Below are positions 1 through 6,999 of a stretch of 15,243 nucleotides of DNA, one piece after another. The position numbers and the translations under genes are program-made. The notes under the pieces are model-generated. The model was given only the letters and a program-made list of their open reading frames with translations. It did no database searches and was not told where the DNA came from. The DNA is from VRUE01 sp035266685 (lineage in GTDB: Bacteria > Actinomycetota > Thermoleophilia > Solirubrobacterales > 70-9): NCBI GenBank assembly GCA_035266685.1, contig DATFMX010000042.1, forward strand, positions 1 through 15,243, in the 5' to 3' direction. Within the stretch, counting starts at the first letter, position 1. Every line of letters begins with the position of its first letter.

Positions 1-1
1 G

Positions 2-2284
2 ACCAACGACATCCGTGAGCATGTGATTGACCAAAACAACTGGAGCGAGCTGATCCGCGTCGCATTCGACCTCGCCCAAGAGGAGTTTCCGCTCATCTAC
101 CGCGAGGATGCCTACGACTACTTCCGCCCCCACAAGGAGACGGTGGCGGAGCTCGTCTATGACCTCTCGACCAAGAGCTTCGCCGCGCTCACGAACGAGC
201 ACGTCGGCAACATCTACCAGGGACTTCTCTCTTCTCGCCGCCGTGGCTCGGAGGGCAAGAGCGGCCGGCAGGCGCAGCAATCCAAACTGGGAGCCTTTTA
301 CACCCCGCAGGGAGACGTCGACTACATGGTCTCGAAGCTCGAGTTGACGGCCGAGTCAAGAGTGCTCGACCCTTGCATGGGATCGGGTCACTTCCTCGAG
401 GGGATCCACGCGGCCCTGCGCGAACTGCACGCGGCAACGGGCGTCGCCGACGCCGACGCCCATCGGGCGATCGTGGAGACCCAGATATACGGTGGCGACA
501 TCGATACCTTCGCAACCTCGCTCGCGGCAATCCGAATGTTCCTGCTCGATGAGCACGGAACCCGCGCCAGGCCGAGGCTCTACGTCCACGACATGCTGCT
601 GCACTCACCCGAGCGTCCAGGGGATAAGCTGTTCTCGACCGAGGTGCTGGAGGCAGAGGGACGCCCGAAGGCCGAGGCGGAGCTTGCGGTGGGGAGCGAC
701 CGTGAGGTCGACGATCTCCAGCCGTTCGACGAGATCGAGTTCGATGCCGTGGTCGGCAACCCACCCTACGGCGCCCGGAAGCCGGCGTACAAGAAATCGA
801 TCTACGCGCGTCTGTATGGAACCCGGCCGGCGGATGAGAAGGCGGGCAGCGTCGCGACGGGCGACAAGGACACCTACTCGATGTTCTTCGCGAACGGCAT
901 CGAGCGGCTGCGTGAGGGTGGCAGGCTCTGTCTGATAACCAACGACAGCTTTCGCACCCTCACTAACCACACTGCACTCCGCAACTACATACTGCGGCGC
1001 TGCAAGATCGTCGAGATCCTGCTCACCGACACCAAGCATTTCGAAGGGGTCAGCTTCCAGTTCGCAGGAATGGCGATCACGACGCTGGAAAAATGCTCGG
1101 ACACCGAGGTGCGGAAGAACAACGTCATACGGCTCATCGACTATGTTCGGGAACCGGCTGAATTCGACGATCCGAATCCCGAGCTGGTGACCGAGCTTCG
1201 TCAGGCAGATTATGAAGTGCTCCCGGACACACCATTCTTCGTCGGCGTGCCGGCCGAGTTGTTTGCCTCCGCACGCGATTCGATCCGCGTCGGAGAGGTC
1301 GCCAAGGGACGACAAGGCCTTGCCACTGCCGACGACAAACGCTTCCTCGCCAGCATAGGCGCACCGGTGGCTGGCCTCGAAAAGACCATCGACATCAGCG
1401 ATCTGAACCTTAGCGTCACCCGAGATCAGAGAGAAAAGGGAATCCCAGCGTCCTTGCCCCGATGGATACCCTTCGCAAAGGGGGAGGGATTCGGGGAGTA
1501 CTGGAGAGATCCAGGCATCGCCATCGACTGGTCAGTCGCATCGGTAGCCGAGCTGAAACGACGCGACAAGTTCCAACCCGGTACGCCAAAGAGACCTCGT
1601 TTTCAGAATCGCGATTACTATTTTCAGCCCGGACTCACTTACTCGGTCGTTTCAAGCGGCAGGGTGTCGGCGAGGCTGATGCCCGAGGGGTGGGTCTTCG
1701 GCCACAAGGGCAGCGCGATCTTCACCGAGGACGAAAGGGCTTCCGAGCTCTTCTTGCTCGGCTATCTCAATTCGGCCCTAGCGACGTATTTCATGAAGAA
1801 GATCGTCAACGCCACGGCCACGGCGGACATCGGCTACATCGAGAAGCTCCCCTACCGCAAACCATCGGCAAGAATCGAAAACTCAGTGGTGAAACGGGTC
1901 GAGCAGATCGTCAAAGCGCTGAGAGCCGATCCCGGGGCCGATATCTCGAAGCTCCGTGCCGAGATCGATGACCGGATCTTCGACCTGTTCGAGATTCGCG
2001 AGTCGCGCGAGGAGGTGCTGCGTTTCTACGAGTCGATCGGCCGGTTGCGAAAGGCGACGCCGCTCAGGAGACGAGCGAGTAGACGTCGACGTTGTTGCGG
2101 TCCGCTATGCCGATTCGGCCGAGCAGCGCTTTCAGCTCCTGCTCGCAGCCTGGGCTGGGCAAGAGCTCAAGCGGACACAACTCTCCGCCGCCGTCCATTC
2201 GCTGCTCAGCCATGCGTCGCAGGCGCTCGGCCGTCGCCTCGTCTTCGAGATCCGCGGGGACGATCGCGGCGCCGATCCAGGTAA
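2..2284 (+). CDS. N6-adenine DNA methylase, Eco57I/PglX-like (5' partial; 3' end doubtful)
   Basis: This enzyme transfers a methyl group from SAM to adenine in a specific DNA site, for restriction-modification or BREX-type phage defence. The frame is open from base 2, so the gene begins left of the window; the GTG at 23 is probably internal. Numbered from that GTG, a lead-in LGAFYTP (89-95) precedes SAM motif I DPCMGSGHF (116-124) and catalytic motif IV NPPYG (246-250). A TaqI/PglX-like target-recognition region follows (about 405-615), with WIPFAKGEGF, a second aromatic block near 530-560, and NATATADIGYIEKLP near the end. Recognisable protein stops near residue 677. Residues about 681-753 are Arg/Ala-rich and antisense to the minus-strand gene 2064-2399, so they are probably not native. 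Base use is less G/C-rich than in the neighbours (ATA, AAA and AAT codons occur), which suggests transfer. The methylase call is firm. Whether it is BREX PglX or a type II enzyme cannot be decided from this fragment. Confidence 0.88.
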   Translation, partial: TNDIREHVIDQNNWSELIRVAFDLAQEEFPLIYREDAYDYFRPHKETVAELVYDLSTKSFAALTNEHVGNIYQGLLSSRRRGSEGKSGRQAQQSKLGAFYTPQGDVDYMVSKLELTAESRVLDPCMGSGHFLEGIHAALRELHAATGVADADAHRAIVETQIYGGDIDTFATSLAAIRMFLLDEHGTRARPRLYVHDMLLHSPERPGDKLFSTEVLEAEGRPKAEAELAVGSDREVDDLQPFDEIEFDAVVGNPPYGARKPAYKKSIYARLYGTRPADEKAGSVATGDKDTYSMFFANGIERLREGGRLCLITNDSFRTLTNHTALRNYILRRCKIVEILLTDTKHFEGVSFQFAGMAITTLEKCSDTEVRKNNVIRLIDYVREPAEFDDPNPELVTELRQADYEVLPDTPFFVGVPAELFASARDSIRVGEVAKGRQGLATADDKRFLASIGAPVAGLEKTIDISDLNLSVTRDQREKGIPASLPRWIPFAKGEGFGEYWRDPGIAIDWSVASVAELKRRDKFQPGTPKRPRFQNRDYYFQPGLTYSVVSSGRVSARLMPEGWVFGHKGSAIFTEDERASELFLLGYLNSALATYFMKKIVNATATADIGYIEKLPYRKPSARIENSVVKRVEQIVKALRADPGADISKLRAEIDDRIFDLFEIRESREEVLRFYESIGRLRKATPLRRRASRRRRCCGPLCRFGRAALSAPARSLGWARAQADTTLRRRPFAAQPCVAGARPSPRLRDPRGRSRRRSR

Positions 2285-2399
2285 CGCCACCGGGCCCGTT
2301 CGCGTAGAGGGTCCCGTCGGCAGCTCGCTTGACGCTCCAGCCGCTGCCCCGGTAGTGGGCTTCCAGCTTCTCGATCAACTCGCGACGGGCGGTCCCCAT
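2064..2399 (-). CDS. Small conserved-looking hypothetical protein (111 aa)
   Basis: I do not recognise this family. The ATG at 2399 gives 111 residues of balanced, soluble composition, with codons strongly ending in G/C as in the host genes. The N-terminal half looks like a compact fold: a helix (MGTARRELIEKLEAHYRG), then short strands with Trp/Tyr/Gly (GSGWSVKRAADGTLYANGPG, VTWIGAAIV). An acidic helix (DLEDEATAERLRRMAEQR) and a C-terminal tail with two Cys (residues 75 and 85) follow. There is no signal peptide, membrane span or known catalytic motif. It diverges from the glycosylase gene across 58 bases, and its 3' half lies antisense to the read-through tail of the methylase. No clear Shine-Dalgarno site precedes the ATG. 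That it is a real gene rests on composition and codon bias only. Confidence 0.72.
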   Translation of the reverse strand: MGTARRELIEKLEAHYRGSGWSVKRAADGTLYANGPGGVTWIGAAIVPADLEDEATAERLRRMAEQRMDGGGELCPLELLPSPGCEQELKALLGRIGIADRNNVDVYSLVS

Positions 2400-2446
2400 A
2401 GTCTGCGGACAGAGTGACAGCGAGACCCGACGGAAATCGCCGACGC

Positions 2447-2452
2447 AGGAGG
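2447..2452 (+). promoter_or_regulatory. Ribosome binding site AGGAGG for the glycosylase
   Basis: A perfect AGGAGG lies 5 bases before the TTG at 2458. It is one of the few strong Shine-Dalgarno sites in the window, and it decides the non-ATG start of the glycosylase. Confidence 0.8.
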
Positions 2453-2457
2453 TCCGC

Positions 2458-3090
2458 TTGAGTGGCGCGGCCCGCGCGCTCGCAGCCGCCGACCCGACGA
2501 TGGCGGCGCTGATCGAGCGGGTCGGCGAGATCGACCTGCAGACGCGGCTGCGCCGGCGCAGCGAGGAGCGCCCGGCCGACGCGTACGGGGCGCTGTTGCG
2601 GGCGATCGTCGGCCAGCAGCTCTCGACCAAAGCGGCGCGGACGATCCACGGCCGCGTGGTCGAGCTGTTCGGCGGCGCCACGCCCTCGCCCGAGCAGCTT
2701 CTGGAAGCGAGCGAGGAGGAGCTGCGCGGCTGCGGGCTCTCCGGGCGCAAGGTCGAGTACGTGCGCGACCTGGCGACGCACGTGCTCGACGGCGAGCTCG
2801 AGCTCGAGCGGCTCGGCGAGCTCCCCGACGAGGAGGTGATCGCCGAGATCGTCGCCGTGCGCGGGCTCGGCCAGTGGACCGCCGAGATGTTCCTGCTCTT
2901 CCACCTCGAACGACCCGATGTGCTCTCCGGCGGCGACCTCGGCATCCGCAAGGCGGTGCAGATCGAGTACGGGCTGGCGGAGATGCCGGCGCCCGCGCGG
3001 GTGCTGGAGATCGGCGAGGCATGGCGGCCGCACCGCAGCCTCGCCAGTCTCTATCTGTGGGAGTCACTCGCAAGCGTTCCTGCCGAGTAA
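2458..3090 (+). CDS. DNA-3-methyladenine glycosylase II (AlkA-like, HhH-GPD)
   Basis: This base-excision repair enzyme removes alkylated purines such as 3-methyladenine from DNA by cutting the N-glycosidic bond. The 210-residue protein has the family core: VGQQLSTKAA (51-60), the helix-hairpin-helix VRGLGQWTAEMF (134-145), and the Gly/Pro-Asp loop DVLSGGDLGIRKAV (154-167), where D160 fits the catalytic aspartate. It lacks the N-terminal domain of E. coli AlkA, as short bacterial AlkA-type enzymes usually do. The TTG start at 2458 is set by AGGAGG 5 bases upstream. The stop overlaps the ATG of the diguanylate cyclase gene (TAATG), so the two are probably co-transcribed. No iron-sulfur cysteine cluster is present, which argues against Nth/MutY enzymes. 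Confidence 0.93.
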   Translation: MSGAARALAAADPTMAALIERVGEIDLQTRLRRRSEERPADAYGALLRAIVGQQLSTKAARTIHGRVVELFGGATPSPEQLLEASEEELRGCGLSGRKVEYVRDLATHVLDGELELERLGELPDEEVIAEIVAVRGLGQWTAEMFLLFHLERPDVLSGGDLGIRKAVQIEYGLAEMPAPARVLEIGEAWRPHRSLASLYLWESLASVPAE

Positions 3091-4622
3091 TGGCCGCCGC
3101 CGAGTCAGCCGACAACAAGGACATGCGACTTCGCTTCTGGCTTGGATACGCCGTCGTCGTCGCCATCGCGGCGGGCTCGCTGGCGATGGCGCTGGTCGTG
3201 CGCGATCGCGAAACCGCAACCTTCGAGCAGCGGCAGCGCGCCGAGGCGACCCGCTCGGCGCGCCAGGCCGAAGCTCTGGCGGCGCTCTCGGTCGGGCAGC
3301 TCGCCAGCGCCGCCGCCTTCTACCAAGCCGAGGGCGCCTTCGGCGAGCACGAGTTCGACGTCGTCGCCAACTCGCTGCTGAGCAACGGCGCCCTCTCGGC
3401 GACCGGCTTCATTCCCAAGGTCCGCCACGCGGCCCGGGCCCGCTTCGAACGCAACCACGGCTTCGCGATCCTCGCCCGCGACAGGCTCGGCGCCCTGCGC
3501 AGGGAGGAGAAGCAGGCGCGCTATTTCCCGCTCAGCTACGTCGCCACCAAGTCGCGGCTCAACGTCGCCACGCCGTACGGCTACGACATCGGCGCCGACC
3601 CGGTGCGGGCGAGTCGCCTGCTGCGAGCCGGCAACACGGGGCAGCCCTCGGCGACGCCGGTGATCCGCCTGCCGTTGGGCGGCACCGGGATCAACGTGTT
3701 CCGGCCCGTCTACCGCGACGGCGCCTCGACGGCGACGGCGGCGCAGCGCCGCGCCGCCCTGACCGGCTTCGCCATCGGCTCGTTCCGCGTCTCCGACCTG
3801 GCGACGGCGGCGACCACGGCGCTGGAGGCCGACGACAACATCGAGCTGCTCGAGCGCGGTCGCATTGTGGCGGGACAGCCGCTAGACCGCAGCGAAACGG
3901 CGAGCGCCAAGCTGCGAATCGCCGACCGGACCTGGACGATCGTGGTACAGGACACGAACCGGCCGGGCCTCAGCCTGCCGATCCTGATCGCCGTCGTCGG
4001 CGTCGCCCTGGCGGCGCTGCTGGGCGCCCTGGTGCTCGTCTGGAGCCGCAACGAGAAGATGCAGGAACTGCGGCTGCAGGCGAGCCAGGACCCGCTGACG
4101 GGGTTGAAGAACCGGCGCCGCTTCGGCGAAGACCTGCGCAACGAGCTGGCGCGCAGCCGGCGCGAGGACACCGTCGGCGCAGTGCTGATGCTCGACCTCG
4201 ACAACTTCAAGCAGGTCAACGACACGCTCGGCCACCCGGCCGGCGACCGGACGATCGCCGATATCGCCGCCGTGCTGCGCGGGCGGATGCGCACCACCGA
4301 CGTCGTCGCCCGGCTGGGCGGCGACGAGTTCGCGGTAGTGCTGCCGCGCTGCGACCTCGACGAGGCTGAAGACGTCGCCGACGCGATCGCCAGGGCGATC
4401 CGCATGCACACGCCGCCGGGAGAGGCGGCGCCGCCGCTCACCGCCAGCATCGGCATCGCCACCTTCGGGCCGCGCTCGGAGAGCTACGACACGGTGCTCT
4501 CGGCGGCCGACAACGCGATGTATGAGGCCAAGCGGGCGGGGCGCGACTCGGTCAGGGTCGCTGGGAGTGCGGTGGCGGCGGGGCAGTCCCCAACCGGTGA
4601 CGTAGCGCCAGGACGCGACTGA
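3090..4622 (+). CDS. Membrane diguanylate cyclase with CHASE-like sensor and GGDEF domain
   Basis: This enzyme makes the second messenger cyclic di-GMP from two GTP in response to an extracytoplasmic signal. From the ATG at 3090 it has 510 residues. A membrane helix (about 17-37) comes first, then an outside sensor region (about 45-290) that resembles CHASE domains (ATGFIPKV, ATPYGYDIGADPVRA). A second helix (295-318) leads to a cytoplasmic GGDEF domain (about 330-490). The catalytic motif GGDEF (410-414) is intact. RTTD (401-404), five residues before it, matches the product-inhibition I-site, so an active, feedback-inhibited cyclase is likely. DPLTGLKNRR (334-343) is the usual domain entry. 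No EAL or HD-GYP phosphodiesterase is attached. The start overlaps the glycosylase stop; ATG 3123 is a less likely alternative. The last 71 bases overlap the converging glycosidase gene. Confidence 0.93.
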   Translation: MAAAESADNKDMRLRFWLGYAVVVAIAAGSLAMALVVRDRETATFEQRQRAEATRSARQAEALAALSVGQLASAAAFYQAEGAFGEHEFDVVANSLLSNGALSATGFIPKVRHAARARFERNHGFAILARDRLGALRREEKQARYFPLSYVATKSRLNVATPYGYDIGADPVRASRLLRAGNTGQPSATPVIRLPLGGTGINVFRPVYRDGASTATAAQRRAALTGFAIGSFRVSDLATAATTALEADDNIELLERGRIVAGQPLDRSETASAKLRIADRTWTIVVQDTNRPGLSLPILIAVVGVALAALLGALVLVWSRNEKMQELRLQASQDPLTGLKNRRRFGEDLRNELARSRREDTVGAVLMLDLDNFKQVNDTLGHPAGDRTIADIAAVLRGRMRTTDVVARLGGDEFAVVLPRCDLDEAEDVADAIARAIRMHTPPGEAAPPLTASIGIATFGPRSESYDTVLSAADNAMYEAKRAGRDSVRVAGSAVAAGQSPTGDVAPGRD

Positions 4623-5706
4623 CCGAGTCTTCGAAGGAGCTTCTGGGGAGGGTGCCCGACCTCAAGCCCTTGAGAAGGGCTCGGTGGGCCTTGGCGGCTT
4701 CGGCCGGGTCGGTGTAGAGGAGGAGGTCCGCACCTGCGCTCGCTGCGGCGCGGGCGACTTTCGCGGCGCCGCCGAAGGCGTGGACGGAGACGGTGTCGAG
4801 CGCGTCGGTGATCGAGACGCCCTGGAAGCCGAGGCGCTGGCGCAGCTCGCCGGTGGCGATCGCCGGCGCGAAGGCGGCGGGGCGGTTGGCCAGGGCCGGG
4901 TAGATCGCGGTGCTGAGCATCACCATGTCGCCGCCGGCGGCGACGAAGCTCCGGTAGGGCGCCTCGTCGACCTGACGCAGGGCGCGCTTGGAGAGGCCGA
5001 TGCGCTGCACCGCGTCGTCGGTGCTGATGCGGGCGTCGCCGAGGCCCGGAAAGTGCTTGCCGGTCGCCGCGACGCCGCCCGCCTGCAGCGCCGCGGCGAA
5101 GGGCACGGCCGTCGCCGCCACCTGCGCCGCGGTCGAGCCGAAGCCGCGGTCCGCTGCGGCGATCGCGCCGCCGGGGCGGGCGACGTCGAGCACCGGAGCG
5201 AGGTCGACGTTGACGCCGGCGTTGCGCAGGTTGGCGGCCGTGCGACGGCCCTGGCTGCGGCTGAAGGCGGCGCCGCGGGCGCCCATCGTGCGCGCCGAGA
5301 CCGTCGGCGCCCCGCCGAGCCGCTTGACCAGGCCGCCCTCCTGGTCGGTCATCGCCAGCAGCGGGTCGCGCAGCCCGGGCGGGCGCCGGATCGCCTGCAG
5401 GCGGCGAATCAGCCTGCGCCCGGCGGCGCGGCCCGGCAGGTTGTCGGCGAAGAGGATGACGCCGGCGAGCTCGCCGGCGCGGACCATCCGCCTGACAGCC
5501 GCCGGCGGATGCGTGCCCGGGAAGCCGAGCACGATCCGCTGGCCGGCGAGGCGCGATGCGCTGAGCGTGCTGGCGACCGAGGGGCGCGGCGGCGCCCCGT
5601 CGCCGAGCGACGCCCCGAAGGCAAAGGAGCCGGCCGCGAGCGCGGCGACGAGCGCCAGAACGAGCCGCCGACGCCCCACCGAGCGAGTTCGCTGTTTGTC
5701 GGGCAC
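4552..5706 (-). CDS. Exported glycoside hydrolase family 3 (NagZ/BglX-type N-terminal domain)
   Basis: This is probably a beta-N-acetylhexosaminidase-like enzyme acting on cell-wall or other glycans outside the membrane. It has 384 residues from a GTG start. An Arg-rich n-region and hydrophobic stretch (about 14-32) form a signal peptide or anchor. The GH3 barrel follows: LGFPGT, MTDQEGGLVKRL (119-130), VNVDLAPVLDV (165-175), KHFPGLGD (217-224) and SITDALDTVS (298-307), where D301 fits the catalytic nucleophile. NagZ enzymes normally carry an Asp-Ser-His acid/base dyad after KHFPGxG. Here the aligned stretch reads ARISTDDA (225-232), without His, so general-acid chemistry or substrate may differ. 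GTG 5679 (residue 10) is an alternative start that would leave the inverted repeat 5687-5725 wholly upstream. The gene is divergent from bioB and overlaps the cyclase gene by 71 bases at its 3' end. Confidence 0.88.
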   Translation of the reverse strand: MPDKQRTRSVGRRRLVLALVAALAAGSFAFGASLGDGAPPRPSVASTLSASRLAGQRIVLGFPGTHPPAAVRRMVRAGELAGVILFADNLPGRAAGRRLIRRLQAIRRPPGLRDPLLAMTDQEGGLVKRLGGAPTVSARTMGARGAAFSRSQGRRTAANLRNAGVNVDLAPVLDVARPGGAIAAADRGFGSTAAQVAATAVPFAAALQAGGVAATGKHFPGLGDARISTDDAVQRIGLSKRALRQVDEAPYRSFVAAGGDMVMLSTAIYPALANRPAAFAPAIATGELRQRLGFQGVSITDALDTVSVHAFGGAAKVARAAASAGADLLLYTDPAEAAKAHRALLKGLRSGTLPRSSFEDSVSRVLALRHRLGTAPPPPHSQRP

Positions 5707-5725
5707 AGCTAGACAAATAGCGAAC
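5687..5725. repeat. Imperfect inverted repeat, 14-base arms, between glycosidase and bioB
   Basis: GTTCGCTGTTTGTC (5687-5700) and GACAAATAGCGAAC (5712-5725) are reverse complements at 13 of 14 positions, with an 11-base spacer. The element is AT-richer than its surroundings and straddles the predicted GTG start of the glycosidase, about 55 bases upstream of the bioB ATG. A repressor or activator operator is the simplest reading. The same bases would also fold as a hairpin in glycosidase mRNA. Confidence 0.55.
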
Positions 5726-5765
5726 GCGGCCGGAGGAGGCGCCGCCCTACGTCCGGGGCGATTCC

Positions 5766-5771
5766 TAGCCT
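5766..5771 (+). promoter_or_regulatory. Candidate -10 box (TAGCCT) of bioB
   Basis: TAGCCT fits the loose actinobacterial TANNNT -10 pattern and ends 9 bases before the bioB ATG, where no Shine-Dalgarno site is visible. This suggests a leaderless transcript. No convincing -35 box is seen. Confidence 0.35.
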
Positions 5772-5780
5772 TGCGCCCGA

Positions 5781-6938
5781 ATGCAGTCCCTGATCGACTT
5801 CGAGGAAGCGCTGGCGCTCGGCGAGCTGAGCGGCCACGAGGAGATCGGCGAGCTGGTCGAACGCGCCTGGGCCGTGCGGCGGGAGAACTTCGGCGACTCG
5901 ACCGACATGTGCTCGCTGGTCAACGCCAAGTCCGGCGGCTGCGCCGAGGACTGCGGCTTCTGCGCCCAGTCGCGCTACGCCGAGGCGGACACGCCGATGC
6001 ACGCGATGATGGAGCCGGAGCAGATCCTCGAGCACGCGAAGGCGGCCGAGGCCGCGGGCGCGCACCGCTTCTGCATGGTCACCCAGGGCCAGGGGCTCTC
6101 CAAACGCGACTTCGAGAAGATCGTCGAGGGCGCGAAGCTGGTCTCCGAGCACACCAACCTGAAGCGCTGCGCCTCGATCGGCCACATGTCGGGCGAACGC
6201 GCCAAGCGCCTGCGCGAGGCGGGCATCCAGCGCGTCCACCACAACGTCGAGTCCTCGCGCTCCTACTACCCGGAGGTCTCGAGCACGGTCCGCTACGAGG
6301 GCCGGCTGCGGACGATCGACGCGGTCAAGGACGCCGGGCTGGAGACCTGCGTCGGCGGCATCCTCAACCTCGGCGAGTCGCCGCGGCAGCGGGTCGAGAT
6401 GGCCTTCGAGCTGGCCGAGCTGGAGCCGACCTCGGTGCCGATCAACCTGCTCAACCCGCGCGACGGCACCAAGTTCGGCGACCGCCCGCTGATGGACCCC
6501 TGGGAGGTCGTCAAGTGGGTGGCGATCTTCCGCCTGATCATCCCCGGGGCGCTCTTCCGCCTCTGCGGCGGCCGGGTCGAGAACCTCGGCGAGCTGCAGC
6601 CGCTGGCGGTCAAGGCGGGGCTGAACGGCGTGATGATGGGCAACTTCCTGACCACGCTGGGCGCCGAGCCCGAGGACGACCGGGCGATGTTCGAGGAGCT
6701 GGGGCTGAACGTGGCGCGGCAGTCCGACAACGGCGCCAACCCGCGGCCCGACAACCGCTCCGGCTGGCTCGACGGCGAGACGCCGGAGACGCCGATCGAC
6801 GAGCTGATCGACAGGCAGGACGAAGCGACCTTCTGGGACCCCTCCACGCAGCTGCGGGTGATCAAGAAGACGAAGAAGCCCCCGCCCTACCCGACATCAA
6901 CGGCCGCCTCCTCTGCTCCCGCACGGGCGGGCTCATGA
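5781..6938 (+). CDS. bioB: Biotin synthase
   Basis: This radical-SAM enzyme inserts sulfur into dethiobiotin in the last step of biotin synthesis. The 385 residues carry the CxxxCxxC motif of the 4Fe-4S cluster (C54, C58, C61, in GGCAEDCGFCAQS). The expected ligands of the sacrificial 2Fe-2S cluster are also present: C98 (RFCMVTQG), C130 (LKRCASIGH), C190 (ETCVGGIL) and an Arg in FRLCGGR (R260). NLLNPRDGT (222-230) is typical. The protein is longer than the usual 320-350 residues. The extra part is a C-terminal tail after about residue 330 ending in Lys/Pro/Ala-rich sequence. The ATG at 5781 starts at a natural family position. It is the first of the rightward bioB-bioF-bioD genes and is divergent from the glycosidase. 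Scavenging or regulation by a biotin repressor cannot be read from the sequence. Confidence 0.97.
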   Translation: MQSLIDFEEALALGELSGHEEIGELVERAWAVRRENFGDSTDMCSLVNAKSGGCAEDCGFCAQSRYAEADTPMHAMMEPEQILEHAKAAEAAGAHRFCMVTQGQGLSKRDFEKIVEGAKLVSEHTNLKRCASIGHMSGERAKRLREAGIQRVHHNVESSRSYYPEVSSTVRYEGRLRTIDAVKDAGLETCVGGILNLGESPRQRVEMAFELAELEPTSVPINLLNPRDGTKFGDRPLMDPWEVVKWVAIFRLIIPGALFRLCGGRVENLGELQPLAVKAGLNGVMMGNFLTTLGAEPEDDRAMFEELGLNVARQSDNGANPRPDNRSGWLDGETPETPIDELIDRQDEATFWDPSTQLRVIKKTKKPPPYPTSTAASSAPARAGS

Positions 6939-6984
6939 CCACCGGAAGTCTCCCGACCGTGCTTCCGCGTCCGGGGGCGGCCGG

Positions 6985-6990
6985 TATGTC
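6985..6990 (+). promoter_or_regulatory. Candidate internal -10 box (TATGTC) before bioF
   Basis: TATGTC ends 9 bases before the bioF ATG, in a 61-base gap with no Shine-Dalgarno site. It resembles the TATGTT box before the aminotransferase gene at 13306. bioF may therefore have its own leaderless promoter besides read-through from bioB. The support is only positional. Confidence 0.28.
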
Positions 6991-6999
6991 CCTATCGCG

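Noticed and set aside
2285..3166. Long minus-strand open frames opposite the glycosylase gene
   Set aside because: They are Arg/Pro/Ala-rich mirror frames of a clear HhH-GPD gene. Only the last 111 codons of the 2064-2951 frame look like a real gene.
4665..4681. AGCCCTT-GAG-AAGGGCT hairpin as a terminator
   Set aside because: It has no T-run on either strand and lies inside the glycosidase coding sequence. Too weak to annotate on its own.
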